64,000 nt of DNA from Galbula dea (GCA_013399015.1 VWZX01008142.1:595489-659488); one strand, 5' to 3'; positions 1 to 14,000 are shown, counted from the stretch's first letter. Notes: generated by a model not told the origin, from the letters alone. Numbers and translations: made by a program.

Positions 1-3000
1 GGGGAGAGCAGGGTGGAAGCTGTACACTGTCTTCTGTTGAGCTGGTTAAAATCAATATTGCTTTATATGGGGTTTAGTATCAGAGAGAGACTAATAGAAA
101 ATGAAGATTTATTTCCTGAGTATCTCAACATTTTCAAAGCTGCTTTGTTTTGACTTTTTGCTTTGTTGGAAGTAGCTCCACTGTTTTCTAAATTACTGAA
201 AACCACTGTTGAAAGCTCATGCAATAAAACTGTGTTTTTCATTATGACTGTTGGTAATTATGCAGGCAACACACATATAGAGAGGAAACTATACAAACCA
301 GATTTACTGTAAAAGCCAAGAGCTTTCATAAATGCAGCTGTGTTCTCTTGTAGAAAAATAGGTTATTTGAGGGAAAATATTTTTGGACTTCAAAAAACAG
401 TGGCAAGGATAACAATCAATTCTTGGCAAGAGCTGTGCAAAGCTGAACTCTGTCCAGGTCCACCTCTCAAGCACCTTCTGCAGAACACAACCTCATGTCA
501 GCTAGGTTGGTAGCCAGTATTAGCAATATAATCTTCACATCACTTCAGAGTGGACACATAAGTTTTAACAAGTCTGCAGATGAAGTTATAAAATTAAGCC
601 TCTACCATTTTAAAGTTGCATAAAAGTGGTTTATTATTGTTATTTATACAGGACAAACATCATTTGTATGTAGCAGCACAGTGAGCCCAACAATGTGTCC
701 AGCAGTGCCAGCTACCCAGGTGATGGCACACCTTTCCATCCTCAGACCCTCCACTGCAGAACACCAAGGGCCTCTCAATCTGTAGGACACATATCTTGTT
801 TGTGAGGCCAGGACATTACCCATCCCCTTATTATGTGGAGAACTCTTTATGTGTCAGTATACCTGGTCATCAGCTGGGTCCTCTGAAATAGAGGCTATTA
901 TTGGTTTCCCTACCTACCTGACTGTGAGGGTCACATCTACCAGCACCTACTGCTGTCGAATGAGAAAGGCAGCAAGACAAGGAACCTGGGCTGTGTGTGT
1001 CCCCACAACCATCTCCTCAGCTACCAAGGGAAAAGTGGGTAGAAGGATGCTCTTCCTATACAGCTAGAAAGCCTCAGAGGGCTAATCCCTAATAATTCCA
1101 GTTTATTGGCTCTTGTCTGGAACGGAAGTGAAACAGTGTACAGATGTGAAGATCTGGGCCACAAATCTATGCTGAAGGAAAGAATGGCAGCTCTATCCCT
1201 CAAGAGAGCTGGAATAGGTATTTGGTAGCCAAAAGCTTTAAGGATGAAGTACTGTTCCACCTCCTAGGTGAATTCCACCACCATTTACCTCCTCTCTCTG
1301 TCTTGCAAAGCGGCTGTGTTTCCTATAGTAGTTAGGCACTAAGTGTGCAGATGGAACCATATGGAACAATCAGAAGTTACCTCATTCTTATCAAAACTGA
1401 TGGGAGTTATATAACCAATGTTTTTTGAGAACTCTGCTAAATTTAATGCCTAAATTGTTCTTAAGTCCTTCTATTAAACTGCAAAAACTCCGAAGGTATC
1501 TGGTCAGTAGGAAACACCAGAGTTTCAGCTACCTGAACAGAGTCCTAGGTGCTCGTGTATTTTAGGCACATAAAAAACCTCTTAAAATTCTAGGCAAGAG
1601 TCCTTTCCTTGAACTGAAGGCTGATGTTCTTAAATAACTCCCATAACCAAAACTGCCACTGTAACAAAAGCATAGGCATCTCCTTTCCTGCATGTGGGTG
1701 ATTTTGATGCCTGCTCTGGTTATAAGCAGCATGGTCCTCGAGAACATGAAATTTAGGAAGATGAGTAATGTATGAAGTGTGGAGGCAGTGACAGATGATC
1801 CACATATTATATGATTTTCTTTAATAATTTATAAATAAATATCAGCTCTTCCCAAACTGCCCCTCAGCCTAGCAATTATATGCTGGTTAATTTCTTGTTA
1901 GTGCCGTTCTTTTATAACAACAAACTGTTCCCAAAGCTTTACAGACTAAGAGTTAGACAATCAAAGTACTGTGTGCCATTTTCCACTTAATTCATTCAGT
2001 TAGCTGCAATTAAAACAATACAATTCAAAGCCTTGTTTGTTTCTCTGAAAAAAAATACAAAACTTTAGTTGTTACTATTAATATATACAACCTACAAGAA
2101 AGAGTTAACAAAGCCTCTTTGTCTGCCCTGTTGCAGTAGAGTAATTTTCTTATCCTTTTCTGTAGATGCCCTGGCAGTCATCAGTATTTCTTTCAGTCAC
2201 TCTTCTTCAGAAGACACACACTTTTCATTCAGCTGCCCAGAAAGAAAAGGAATTGAGTGGGACAGATTCTCTTGGTGGTCAGATCCATTCACCGCAAATG
2301 CCTGGGGAGGAATCTAGATGAAGGTGCAGGAGTATCATCAAGAAGAGAATCAAACCTATTTAGAAGGGAAGAGATCACCATTTTAGCAGGCAGTAATCAA
2401 ATTTCTCTTCAGATTTTACCTATTTTACCTACAGACTTCATATTTCTAGAAAAGCAGTGTCTTCATGGCTACTGACCACTGCTCAATCACTTAATATGAA
2501 CAACATACCAAGTTTTAATTACACTATAGACCAATTTCTTTTTTGGTTTATGGGGATTCATTAATTAAACCTGATGATAATCTAAGCAATATTATACCAG
2601 TTTTGCAGATGCAAAAGAGAACAGAGGCTGTATCTTTCCCCCCAAGAAAGTGACAAGCCATCCTAACAGAACAGCTGTGACTATTTCCCATACCACTAAG
2701 TTCCCCCAGGTCTGAGTGATTTCTATCAGCCAAGAACATACAGAATGTGCAGTGCTCAGAGAGCAGCAACATCCCTGCAGCCCGAGGATTCACCATGTCC
2801 AAGACTCACAGTGTTTCCAGAGCAAGATACCTCTCAACACTGCCCCAAGTCCCAAGACTATACTCCTGATATGGTGCTATTTCATACGTTAATTCAGTAT
2901 TTCAGTTGTAATTGTTGACAGGTTTTAATTCAGCCTACTCCTGCAACAGGACAGCAAACCACTGATTTGGATCTGAAGTCTTAATTATTATCCCACCATT

Positions 3001-5158
3001 AGCATTTATGAATTAGCTTAAATTAAATTACCATTTCTTTCAAACTCAGTTCCTCAAGAAAGAACTAATGTGCCTACTTTGATAAGATGGTATGAAATTT
3101 ATCCAAACATTTATCAAACTATGTGAAATCTGATTGGAAGAATATATTCTGAGATTTTGTCAGTGAAGTCCCCCAGGAAAAAGTAACACCAAAATGTGTG
3201 TCAGAGCAGACTCCCAAAGTCTGATGCAAAGGGCATTCACAACTTACCTAGTGCTCATCTTTATTCTTTTGTTCCAGTACACAACAGCACAATGAGGGTA
3301 TGGCCAAGTAAAGATCCAAAACCAGCATTTCTTTTCCAAAAAGGCAGAACCCTCTGCCAAACCCAGCTCCAATTACAGAAACACTTTCCAGTATTTTCCT
3401 TCCTTGCAGTTACTGCACTTCTACAAAGGTGTTACACAGTGATGAATGACAACAAAGACAATACACTAAACAAGGTACTTATTACAAGGTTATTCTTATG
3501 AAAAGAAATGCTAATACCATACTCCTGGCATATGACTTCATGGCTTAAGAATCTTGCATATAATCTGAGTGAAAGAAATGTAACCAAAAGACCACATCTC
3601 CAGCTATTGATGAATGTTTCCAGCAAGTCTGAAAAAAAACCCCAAAAAACAACAAACAAAAACCCCAAACCAAACCAAAACATGTAATAAAAGCACGTTT
3701 TTTCCAAATGTGTTTTCTTAGCTTAGGTCACCGTAACAGAGATAAAATTAGGCATATAGCAACTGTATGTGCACTGTAATAAACATACTTTTCATAAGGC
3801 ATTTCAGTGAAATTGGATTACTAACAAACTTTCCATAAAGTTAAACTTATCATCAATGTATACCAAAGATCATATAATTATAGTAAACTATATACAGTAA
3901 GGCACTGTCCAAGCCACTTTAAGAAACTGACACTATCGACTGACCTATAAATACCGATAATATTTTGATCATCATCTACACATCTTCTACATCTTCTTTA
4001 TGCTTTCAAGTACCCTTATGTCCAATAGCTGAAAACATGTAATTCAGTTCCACAGAATAACTCCAAAAATCCCATCAAGGAAGTTCTTTATTGGTTTCTC
4101 TCAATTACTTCCAGATTAAATCTGCTCTTCTATAAACACAGCAAAGGCTTTCTGTAAGTGTTTAGTCTGAAAACACACGGTTGAGGTTAATAGATCTTTT
4201 CAATCCAGCAACAAAGGACCATACAACTGGAACACAGCTAATAACTCTGCTGATGACACACACACTGGAACAAAAAGCAGTGCTGAGACACTTAGGATCA
4301 GAATAATGAAACCAGTTTTAAGAACCAAAAGCAGATTATGGAGCACACAAAAGGAATAGGTTTGTATATGAAAGTATCTACTTTTTACTGACTCACCTTT
4401 CAGACACTTCGCTTCATTAAATTAATTAAGAATGAGCATAAATGCCAAAATGCCAAGGTAAGGAAGAGGCAGACATTATAAATCTGTTCACAGTAGTGTT
4501 CCAGATTGGTGCTAAAACAAGAATCATGAGCTACATTCATTACAACAAAATATAAGAATATCTATACTCAGTTCAGGCTTTCTTTAGTCATCACCTGCTT
4601 GGGAAGAAAGAAAGAAAAATTATAGCTTTTCTAGAACAGTATTCATTTTTCTCAGTGAAAGCAAATAAACTCTGGCCCTTCTCCAGTTCAAGTCAGAGAG
4701 AGTTATGTGTGTGAAACCCTGAGGGTGATATCTATTCAGCATAACACGGCTGCACTTACCCACACTGTAAAATCTGAGATCAAAAGCAGTTGGCTCAAGC
4801 CTCCAGAAGAAGAAAGGTTTCACAACAAAATATTCTTCCAAATACAGGTTGGGTGCACAAACTTACCATCTCTCCTTCTAACAATAGCTTTCTTCCTCGT
4901 AGTTTTCTAGAAGATGGGATCTATACCTCTCACACCAGAAGAGTAATAGGAACTTACAGTGCACTTTCACGCCCATGCATACTTTCTGTTAAGAATGGGT
5001 AAGTGGTCTCCAGGCCTCCTAGAACAGGGAACAAGGGAAAGCAAAAGAAACCCTGGTGTCCTCCAGAACCCCAGCATTTCCATCTAGCTTTCCATTCAAG
5101 TATCTCTAGCCTTGGTTATTCATACTAAACAAACCCATAGATGCATTAGCAGACGCGC
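1..5158. other. Intergenic sequence, no gene seen
   Basis: AT-rich, mostly unique sequence with no open frame above about 100 codons and no recognisable protein similarity. It holds a block at about 1800-2040 that looks like a candidate conserved regulatory element (homeodomain ATTA cores and SOX-like ACAAT/TTGTTT cores, little simple sequence). It also holds an A/C-rich low-complexity tract at 3631-3683. The rest shows nothing I can name. Confidence 0.6.
3631..3683. repeat. A/C-rich low-complexity tract
   Basis: A run of A stretches interrupted by CCCC, CC and single C (for example AAACCCCAAACCAAACC). It is one of several similar tracts in the window (about 9176-9206, 16510-16543, 62808-62970, and the T/G complement at 59916-59957). 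No coding or RNA role is evident. On the minus strand it gives a spurious hydrophobic open frame. Confidence 0.7.
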
Positions 5159-5259
5159 TTCTGTGTGACCTGGTCTAGGGAATCCTGCTGTGGCAGGGGG
5201 TTGGACTAGAAGACCTTTGGAGGTCCCTTCCAACTCCTAATATTCTGTGATTCTGTGAT
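5159..5259 (+). mobile_element. CR1 LINE 3' end fragment
   Basis: About 100 bases matching the 3' terminus of an avian CR1 non-LTR retrotransposon: a GGGAATCCTGCTGTGGCAGG block, the GGTTGGACTAGAAGACC block, AGGTCCCTTCCAACTCCTAA, and the terminal octamer repeat ATTCTGTG ATTCTGTG AT. The terminal repeat on the right shows the element points to the + strand. It is severely 5'-truncated, as is usual for CR1. Its tail is closely similar to the tail of the SINE-like element at 27627-27803, so both used the same CR1 family. Confidence 0.9.
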
Positions 5260-8002
5260 CATCAGCTAGTAAAATTAAACTAAGCTAGACAACATTGCTA
5301 TATTGAACAAAATAGATTATTCCCTCAAACACCAATGACAAGAGCCCACAGAAAGGCAGCAGACGTGTGGTGACACAGACCTTCAGCTGTGAAGGCAAAC
5401 AGGCTGGCCTTGGCAATTGTGTAAATTCTGTGGTTTGGTCCTGGAGGTTGTGGCTTCAGTCCCAGGTCCCAATTCCTTACCACAAACCACCAGAGACCTC
5501 TTTGAGTAAATGCAAGACCAGTTCCTCCTCAGCAAGGCTCCATCAAATTTAACCCTCTTCCATGCAAAAGGCCTCCAGCTTAAGCATCCTGCTATAGGCA
5601 TGGTTTTTCCCTGCAGCAGTATGTTGACATGAGTCAGCTGGGGCATGAGGTAGCCGAGACCCATTCAACTTGACAACCGGAGAAAATCCCCTGACCACCT
5701 CCCATCCCTGCAGACTGCCTGTCTTGTCAGACAGCCCCATGGGAAGGCAAGTCAGCTGCCATCTCTGAATCTGACCCAGAGGACAGCAGATTACTTAATA
5801 TTGCCTGTATTCCAGGAGCACTCTGGGGACCTTAATCATGGTTCTCGGCTGTGCACCGCTAAGCACTTTCCATGCAGTAGACAAAAGGCAGCCTCTGCAT
5901 ATCAGAGCTACACTAAGGAAGGCCTGTCTATTTACAGCAGTTCCTGCAGAGCACCAGCTTTTGAACCACTTCCAACATTGAAACATAGCTAACCCAACCT
6001 CTCTTTCCGAGCACTGGACACCTGCATGAGCAGCAGTGGCCAAAGACACCCAGCCTGTTGACACTGGAGCTAGACAGATGAAAGCCGCATTTAGGGCAGC
6101 CCCTGCTTTGCATCTTGGTGCAGATGTACACTGGGAAAGGAATGAGGACAGAGCTGAGACAGTGGGAAGCTTGGAGAGAAGGAGGGCGTCTGTTACTTGA
6201 AATCACTCTAAAGCACGTTACAAATCTGTTAAATCATTGTGGCTTACCCTGTATTTCAGAGTAAATTAGTAACTTTTCAGAGGGAGTGAAGAAACTACTG
6301 CTCCACTTTTAAATAATGAAAATGCTAAAAAACCTACACTTAACAGCTCTAGAACTGCAGCAAGTCACCCACCAACACCCACTCCTCTTGTCAGCAGTCT
6401 TTTTTCAGCTTTCCCTATTACTTGAGTCAAGACAGAGATCTTTAATGTTTGCTTTGCTTACCTGGTCAACTTTCAGAAGCCCCAAATGTTACAATATGCA
6501 CCTGTGCCACTGACCTCTTTCCCTATGGCATTTTGATTAAAATAAGTAACCAAAGCAGAGTTTCCAAAATCACTTGGATTCACTGGCTCTGAGTGCATAG
6601 CTGTAAAAAATTTGCTTTAAGATTAACATCCAATTTTATTCATGCCTGAGGCTTCACCACAGCATCTATTTTTGTAAGATTAACAGCAAGATCCCAGTTC
6701 TCCAGAAATGTAAAGAGTAACAGGTAATTGTAAAAGGAAAATGATGTTTCCTAACCTGCCCTGCTCACATCCAGGAAGGTACATTTTCCTGGCCCTTTCT
6801 AAGGTGAGTGTAATTTCTATTTGCATTTTTGCACCCCCAACATGCAGCATGTGTATTAGTCCTTCTGCCTCCCATTAGCTGAAATGCATTTCTGATGAAA
6901 CTGTGGGTGCCAAAAAACACTAACACAGATCTCACATGTGCAAAGTGTCCCCTGAAAGACAGCTTTTACTCTGGAGGAGTTAAGAAACAGCCATCTTCCT
7001 GTACCTTGCACAACAGCATTTTGAATCATCTAACTTGGGAATACAAGCATAGAAAATGAGCGCTTGATATTTCAGCTAATCCATTTGAAATGAATATACA
7101 TGAACACTCTTCTTTCTGAACGTGGCAACTGGAGGACAAATTAAAGGCCACTTTTAACCAAAACTGCAGAAAAGTTGCTTTAAATAGTGCTTTTGGTATC
7201 TGTCAATTAGAGCTATTGCATTGCTGTCAACTTGCAACTCCTTCTTTAGTTCCAGCTTTGCTCGATCCTACTCAGATCCGTACAAATCAATTGTCTCTTG
7301 CAAACATACACTAACCACTGGAAAGTGAAATTAATAAAGTGTGAGAAAAGCTGATTCATAAAGCTGACACCCCTGTGCCCAACAACTCTGGGTTTCTCCC
7401 CTCCAGCTAGCTGTTTGAGATAGGCAAGCAAAGTGGTAGAAGATTATCAAATTGCAACTGTCATTCCTGACAAAATGCATTTCAATGCTGGAAGGAATTT
7501 TAGGTTTTAAGCTAAAATACCACCCCAAAGGGTTCCTCCGAGCCTGTCAATATCTGTACCTTGGATGGAAAGCTACCACTGAGCGCAGTGTGTCCAACAT
7601 ATAGAACCTGCCACGAAATGAAGTTCTTCATAAGAAAGCTCATCTCAGTCTTGGTTGGTAACAATAACAGGGAGACAAGATGAGACCATCAGTCTCAATT
7701 GTGAAGACAATGTTTTCCTCCCATATTATTCTGTCTGTCATGTTCCCTTCAGGTTCCAAAGGAATCCCTGTCTCATACATCATTATTTCCCACAAAGCTT
7801 GAAAGACTTCAGGGGGGGTTTCTTCCTGCCCACTGTACCAGCCTTGATGTCTGAGTACCTTCAGAACAGTGACAGAGGCCTCTGCTAGCAATAAAGGGGA
7901 ACATCTGCATACCAATTAAACTGCTGAGCACTGAAGAGTTAAAAAAAAAGAGGGGAGGAAGCCTTGAAAGTAAATCTGAGCCGAGTTCTAATTAATGCCC
8001 TA

Positions 8003-8075
8003 GGCCTCGATTCACCACAGCACTTAGGCATGTAGTTAACTTTAAGCATGTATTTAGTTCCACTGAAGTCAAAAA
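8003..8075. repeat. Relic of an ancient palindromic amniote repeat
   Basis: The segment reads GATTCACCACAGCACTTAGG, then CATGTAGTTAACTTTAAGCATG, then a TCCACTGAAGTC block. This strongly resembles a palindromic, MITE-like repeat common in turtles and crocodilians, with TTAAGCATGTGCTTAA and CCATTGAAGTCAATGG cores, that survives as diverged relics in birds. I recognise the pattern from memory and cannot name the family with certainty. The copy is diverged and only one arm is clear. Confidence 0.45.
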
Positions 8076-11000
8076 ACAGCATCGAAGAGGCAAACTACAT
8101 TAGCAAAATTTAATACTTTTTTGGCTCATTAATCAGCCATAATAATTAACTAAGAGAACTGTATTCGTTATTTCCCTTGCTGTGACGTTCCCAGTTAAAA
8201 AATACTTGGGTGAGGCTGGAATAAGCAAAAAGCACGACCTTGTTTGGCTGTCACGGGCTGCTCTGTCCTACAGCTGTGAAGGCCAGTCCCTAGCAGCAGC
8301 TACAAGAGCTGAGCTCTCTGTACATCACAGACTAGTGTCTGTATCTTCTATGTGGTGGCAGCGTGCAGGCACAAAATCACAGCCTTTGTCCCAAGCAGCA
8401 GTAACCTAAGAAACAAGAACTGGCAATATAAGACAGCAAAGCCATCAGGCAATGGATGGCACATCAGAAACATCTTTCCTTTTCTCTCTAAAGAGGCATT
8501 TGTCCACTGCAGTGCATCAGTGTTAGTTGTGATCAGAGGCAGCAAGGAAAGGCAGCAAACAGGGCTGGATATGTGAGGGAAGCTGAGGGCAGATGCGAGT
8601 TTGGAGACGGAGCTGGTGAGGTTTCCAAGAGAGGCAATCGCAGACAGAGCTGGAGGGAGAGAAGCAGTACTGATGTCTAAAGGGTGGCAGACTTTAATCT
8701 GGTCCAGCCCGAAGAGTGAGCAAGAACTAAACTCTCTTCCATTTCAGTGGAGCAGAGCTGAGCCTTGTAAAAAAAGAAGCCCAAAGTGCAACATCCGAAT
8801 AGCTGACTAGCCCTAGATACATCCAAAACTCTTTTCCACTTGGTAAGCACAGCATGGTGAAAGGCTGTCAAGACAGCACCAACAACATGCAGGCTAGATT
8901 TGTCCTGAACATGGTCTCCAAGGGCCCGACACAACCAAATTTTGAGTTCCTGTTGACTTGACAAAGGCATGTGTATGACTAATGATTCCATAAATCTGGA
9001 TGCAAGGAGCTGCCTGATAAGGGTCTTCTTGCTAGGATTTCTGCAAAAATGAAACCACAGAAAGTTTGCCAAAGTATCATTAATGATGCAGATGCACCTA
9101 TATAAGCTAGGAAATTGAGTGCAGGGGATATGAAATACTGGCTGACAACACCTCTTTATCTCATTCATTATGAAAACAAAACAGAACAAAAACAACCCCC
9201 CAAACACTAGAACACCATAAGCATAAAAGAAAGTACCAGTATAGCTTTCCAGAGTAACTTTGCATTTCCTCCCTTTCATTGGTTTAAGAGCTCTATTGTT
9301 ACTCTCTTGGTTTTTTTTAATGGCAGATACTAAAAGTCTTTTATCTTTCAAAGTCCTTAAAGTCTGTTAAATAAATACGTAATTAAAGCCTCTTTCAATT
9401 GGGTGTAATTTACTCTATCGTTTACAACAGCTGCACTAGAGTTATTACAGTTTATCATTTAAAAGCCTAATTAGGGGCTTCTTAATTAGCGGATCCTTCA
9501 GTTACTAGACTGTGACTGTGTAAAAGATGCTTGGCAGCTATCGCATGTTACAAATCTGCATGAAAACAGGGTGTGTCCCAAAAGACAATCATTGTCCCTG
9601 CTGGTCAGCCCATCCGAACGTGTGAACCTCCATGCTACATCTGCACTCTTGTTTTCAAGTGCTCACCTGGTCTGCACACAGTCTTTCCCTTGAGCACGTG
9701 TTGTTGGGAACCACTAAATGTATCTAGAGGTAAGCCCCCAACATAGCCGAGCTGACCTGCTATCATAGTCCGCTCTGGTGTGGCCACTCTCATGTTCAAA
9801 CACAACTGAAAGACAGGACAGGACTGTGCCCACTGACTGCTCAGGCAGGCTCTCATGTGGCTTGTCAAACGCTTTCTCCAGCAAATACACCTCCTTGCTG
9901 CTGTCGCTCTCTCCTCTGGGAGGTCTGCACCATGCTGGATTCAGTGGCCGGTTCCTCCGTGGTGCTGAAAGCACTTGCATCACTAGAAGGAAGAAGAGGG
10001 GAGCCAGTTACTGCCTCTCATTTATAGACACCGACATGCATTTCTCATTAATCACCACCAAATTAGCGGTCAGTCACTGAGACTTTAAGTGCAGAATTTG
10101 CCCAGGGAAAGGACCGTATCTGCTTCATCCTTTCCCCCTGGGTTGCATGGTATGGGGCAGCAGCTGGAATCAGTGGAACAAGCCTCATAACAGTACAGGG
10201 GTCACAGGACACACTGCTCAGTGAGCAAAGAGCTTAACCAGACCATACTCTGGAGGTTTGGAAGGGTTTTGTTAAGTTTTCACCCCTTTGTAACACAGCA
10301 GCTGTGTTACAGAGGGTCAGATTCAGGGCCTGCCAGCATTTGGGAGCATTGCTTTAAACAACAGTGACAAAATCATGAGATTTTATTGACTGCAGGATAA
10401 TATAAATCAGCTATTGAAAACCTGTATCATTAGCACTATTGCTTTCCAGTAGTAGATGGCTGCAGTAATGGATTGGCCTCTCCATCTCATCCTCCCACTG
10501 GAAAGCAACATATATGGGATGGATCAATAACCTGATCTAAGTTACTTGTACACAAGCCAGGTGCAAATATCACCCTTTCTCAGAGGTTTAAGGGACCAAA
10601 TATTTTTGCAAAATTTAGGCCAGGCAACTAATTGGTTTGGATAAATTGTCATTCTGGGAGAGAATAGTATAACCAGATCCACCCACATTGTTACAAGGAA
10701 GTAAAACATGAACAGAGAGGAAATAACTTTATTATATGTATGTATTACTTTGTGGGTCAATAGCTCAGGATACTACTTTGCAAAAGGACAAATTTCCATT
10801 TGAAAAGCAGTTTCTGTAATATCTATGTTGCTGAGGAGCCTCTATTTGACAGGAAATGACTAGATAATTTCATCATGGTGTTTGCCACTAACAGCCAAAA
10901 AATCCTAAAATACCTTCAAAATCAATACCAAAATGGACTGCCATTAATAGCGCCAGGATTTCATCCTATTGTGTCACAACATATTACTCAATTTAGTGTT

Positions 11001-14000
11001 GCCAAACCTGAAGTCAATGGAAACCCAACAGGTCACAGGCTTGTTTCCTCATGGATCAGTAGATAGGCTACAGAGGTGCCTCAGAGCCTTCCCTGTATCG
11101 AGATGGCATCACCCTCACTCCATCAGCACAATTAAAGCATGTACATGTGTTTCTTGCCCTTAGCCCACTCTGTGTCACTTGCACACACAGAGAAGAGGAT
11201 ATATTCAAGATCATAAACCAGGTCAGAAGGGAGCAGAAGCACAGTTATTTCACAGTTATTATGTTACAGCCTCCAAGGGTGTCCATGGACACATAAAGAA
11301 GAGGACGTACACTGAGTCCTGGCTGTACAGTGAGTCCTGCTGTGACACTGGCATCAAGCAGTCTTTTTGAGAACAGACGAACCTTAGCTAGAGCTTTCTG
11401 AAAGGTGAGATGTCATCTTCTGAAAACCCTTGTGACAAGCTGCCTACAGACTCAATTGAGCACTTCACAGGGAGCTGACCTTCCTAGAAAACTTTGCTCT
11501 CCAAATTCCTGGAAATCTTTACACCCTAAATCAAACACTTATTTAAACAGGTCCTTATTATACAACACTTATATTGCATGGCCCACATGGCACCAATGCC
11601 TACTTTTTTCAGTAAGTTCAGTGGCATCCAAAGTGATGCCATGGAAATTATTTTATCTCATTTCATTTTACCTTGACTTCTGTAACACAAGAGCAGGGAC
11701 AGACTTTCAGAAGAGGAAGAGCAACATAGTGATTTGGTTTAGGTAGCCACAACCATAAAGCTGAGGTGACAGCTGAAGGCATGAAATAACATGATGCCAA
11801 TATGCTTCATTTTCAATTATTTCTATCCAGTTTTCCTGCTGGCTCCAAGCAAGTACTGTGAACCTCCTTGATTTGCAGCAGAGCAGACATGCTGCACCCT
11901 ACCATGGAGGGAGAGCAGAGGGGAACTGTAACCAGCAACTTGATGAGGTCAAGGACTGTCTGGAGCACAGGGCCTGTAGAAGCCAGGTAAGTGTTGCACT
12001 GCTGTGGCTCCCAACAGGACAGCTCACTACTCTAGCTCCCTCAGCACCAGAACACCGTGGTGAGGGATTCAAGCACCTGCACACAGCCCACCACCACCAT
12101 CTCAGCTGCCCAGGCTGGCAGCTGACCCACTCCAGCCCTAGGGCTGCTGCCCAAACCCTTGGGTTCAGAAGAAAGAAACAGATCCCTGTGGCAATCAAGA
12201 GATCCCTTCTTATGGGACTAGGATCATGGATTATCATTTTGTGTAGACCTCTGCTGTTCTCCTCCCCCATTTTAACAAAAAAAAAAAAAAACCACACCAG
12301 AAGAGCTCAGTGTCTTCTTTCAAAACTTCAAAACTTCTCTATTTCACTAACTTGTTCCAACCTTCATCATAGCTTTTCCCTTGTCAGCAGCTGTACCACT
12401 GCACTATACCTCTGCCCACGCACAAATGCACCAGTTGAAGGTATGAACTGGAATCTCTCTGTTAAAGGAACAAGCATCCCAGAGACTGACACAGCTCCTA
12501 TTTGCATGTAAAAAGGGAAAAGAAGCTGCATGACTGAGCCCAAATTAGCATCAGCAAAGCCTCCCAGCCCATTTGCAAACTACAGCTTGCACAGTGGTGC
12601 TAATAGAGGTGCACACTTTCCTCACAAAGAAAGATTCCTACCTCAGCTATAAGGAAACTTGGCTAACAGTGGTTCACCAAATTTAGCATCACATGAACTT
12701 TAAAATCCCTGTTTTCCTGAAATGTACAGTGTGCTAGTGAAGAAGAAACACTGGATGCAGGGTGAACTGGATGTGCCCAGATTCAATTTCACCTCCACTT
12801 CCAGCTTGATTCCTGAATCTAGCTACCTAACTGAGAGCCACTCAGGCATTCATTACTTCTATACCCCTAGATTTTTGAATGTCCAGAAACAGTCACAGTA
12901 TTCAGTGCATCTAAAAATGAAAACAAAAACAAGCAGGGCAAATGTAGATTTAGAAAGGAGGACCATCAACCTCTTTTCCACCATCAGCTCTTTCAAAGGG
13001 GTGTTGTGGGGATCCATTTATGCCTGCAAAGTCTTGCTGAAGACACACAGTTCATAGACTATAAGATTTCCAGACTTTAACACAGTTTTTGTCTCTTTCT
13101 CTGGCTATGTACACACATACCTAAGCATCCATGCCTGTGCATATACTTACTGAGTCATAATAAAGAGGATTAGATGTCTCAGTAGACTATTTAAGAAGTA
13201 TAATTTTATTTAGAACTGTCCTCCAAACCAAACTGCATTTTGAGGCCTTGTTGAAGAGAAGTTATAGAGTCTTTTCACTTTATTATTACATTTTCATGGA
13301 AGCTGTTGGAACAATTCAGTGCCTCTGCTGCTTCTGCAGTAGGTTTAGCTCATCTATGAGACTAGAAAGAATAGTAAATGCAGATATTAATGGTAATAAA
13401 AATCAAAGCTAAGCCCTGCATGAAGAGAAACAAATTCCAAAATGAAAAATTAGATTACACAGTACCTGTCTCCTCTCCTGACTTCCTCATTATACATAGA
13501 AATTAACCCTGTCATTAAGTACTTTGATCAGGCTGTACATAAACAGCTTATAACGGCATGAAATCTACCACAGCAAGCAGGCAAATGAATAAGTGGAGAA
13601 ATACTGACATTTGGGGCTGCTGTCAGACATCAAGTGCTCCTACTCCCTCAGGGCCAAACTGCTAGAATAAATGGGGTTACTCCAAGGATTAATTGCTCCC
13701 TCCTGATTTGCACTACTTCCAGAAAGTTTCAGAAATAGTATCTAAGAGGCTATCATTTGGAGATCAGTAGCATCATTTTAAGATCTTAAAGAGAGATAAG
13801 TTGGCCTGTTGTTACTGCTCTTAGGCTAAAACTTGGTACAGAAATTTCCAGACTGATTGAGTTGAAACAGTATCCCTTTTTTAAAGTACTCTGAGGTCAA
13901 AAGAGTAAAACAAACAAAAAAAGCAGTATTTAAGTAGGAATAGTTATTATAATCAATCTACTCAGAATTAAGGCATCAGGGGAGAAAAGCCTGTGGTCAG

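Noticed and set aside
8677..9351. 224-codon open frame on the minus strand as a gene
   Set aside because: No recognisable domain. The hydrophobic segment comes from an A/C-rich low-complexity tract read in antisense, there is no supporting splice or promoter context, and such a length is possible by chance in 64 kb.
11858..12511. 217-codon frame as a single-exon gene
   Set aside because: It runs through a strong splice donor and an A-run, and its composition changes along its length. Only the 108-base segment bounded by splice-like sites seemed worth reporting.
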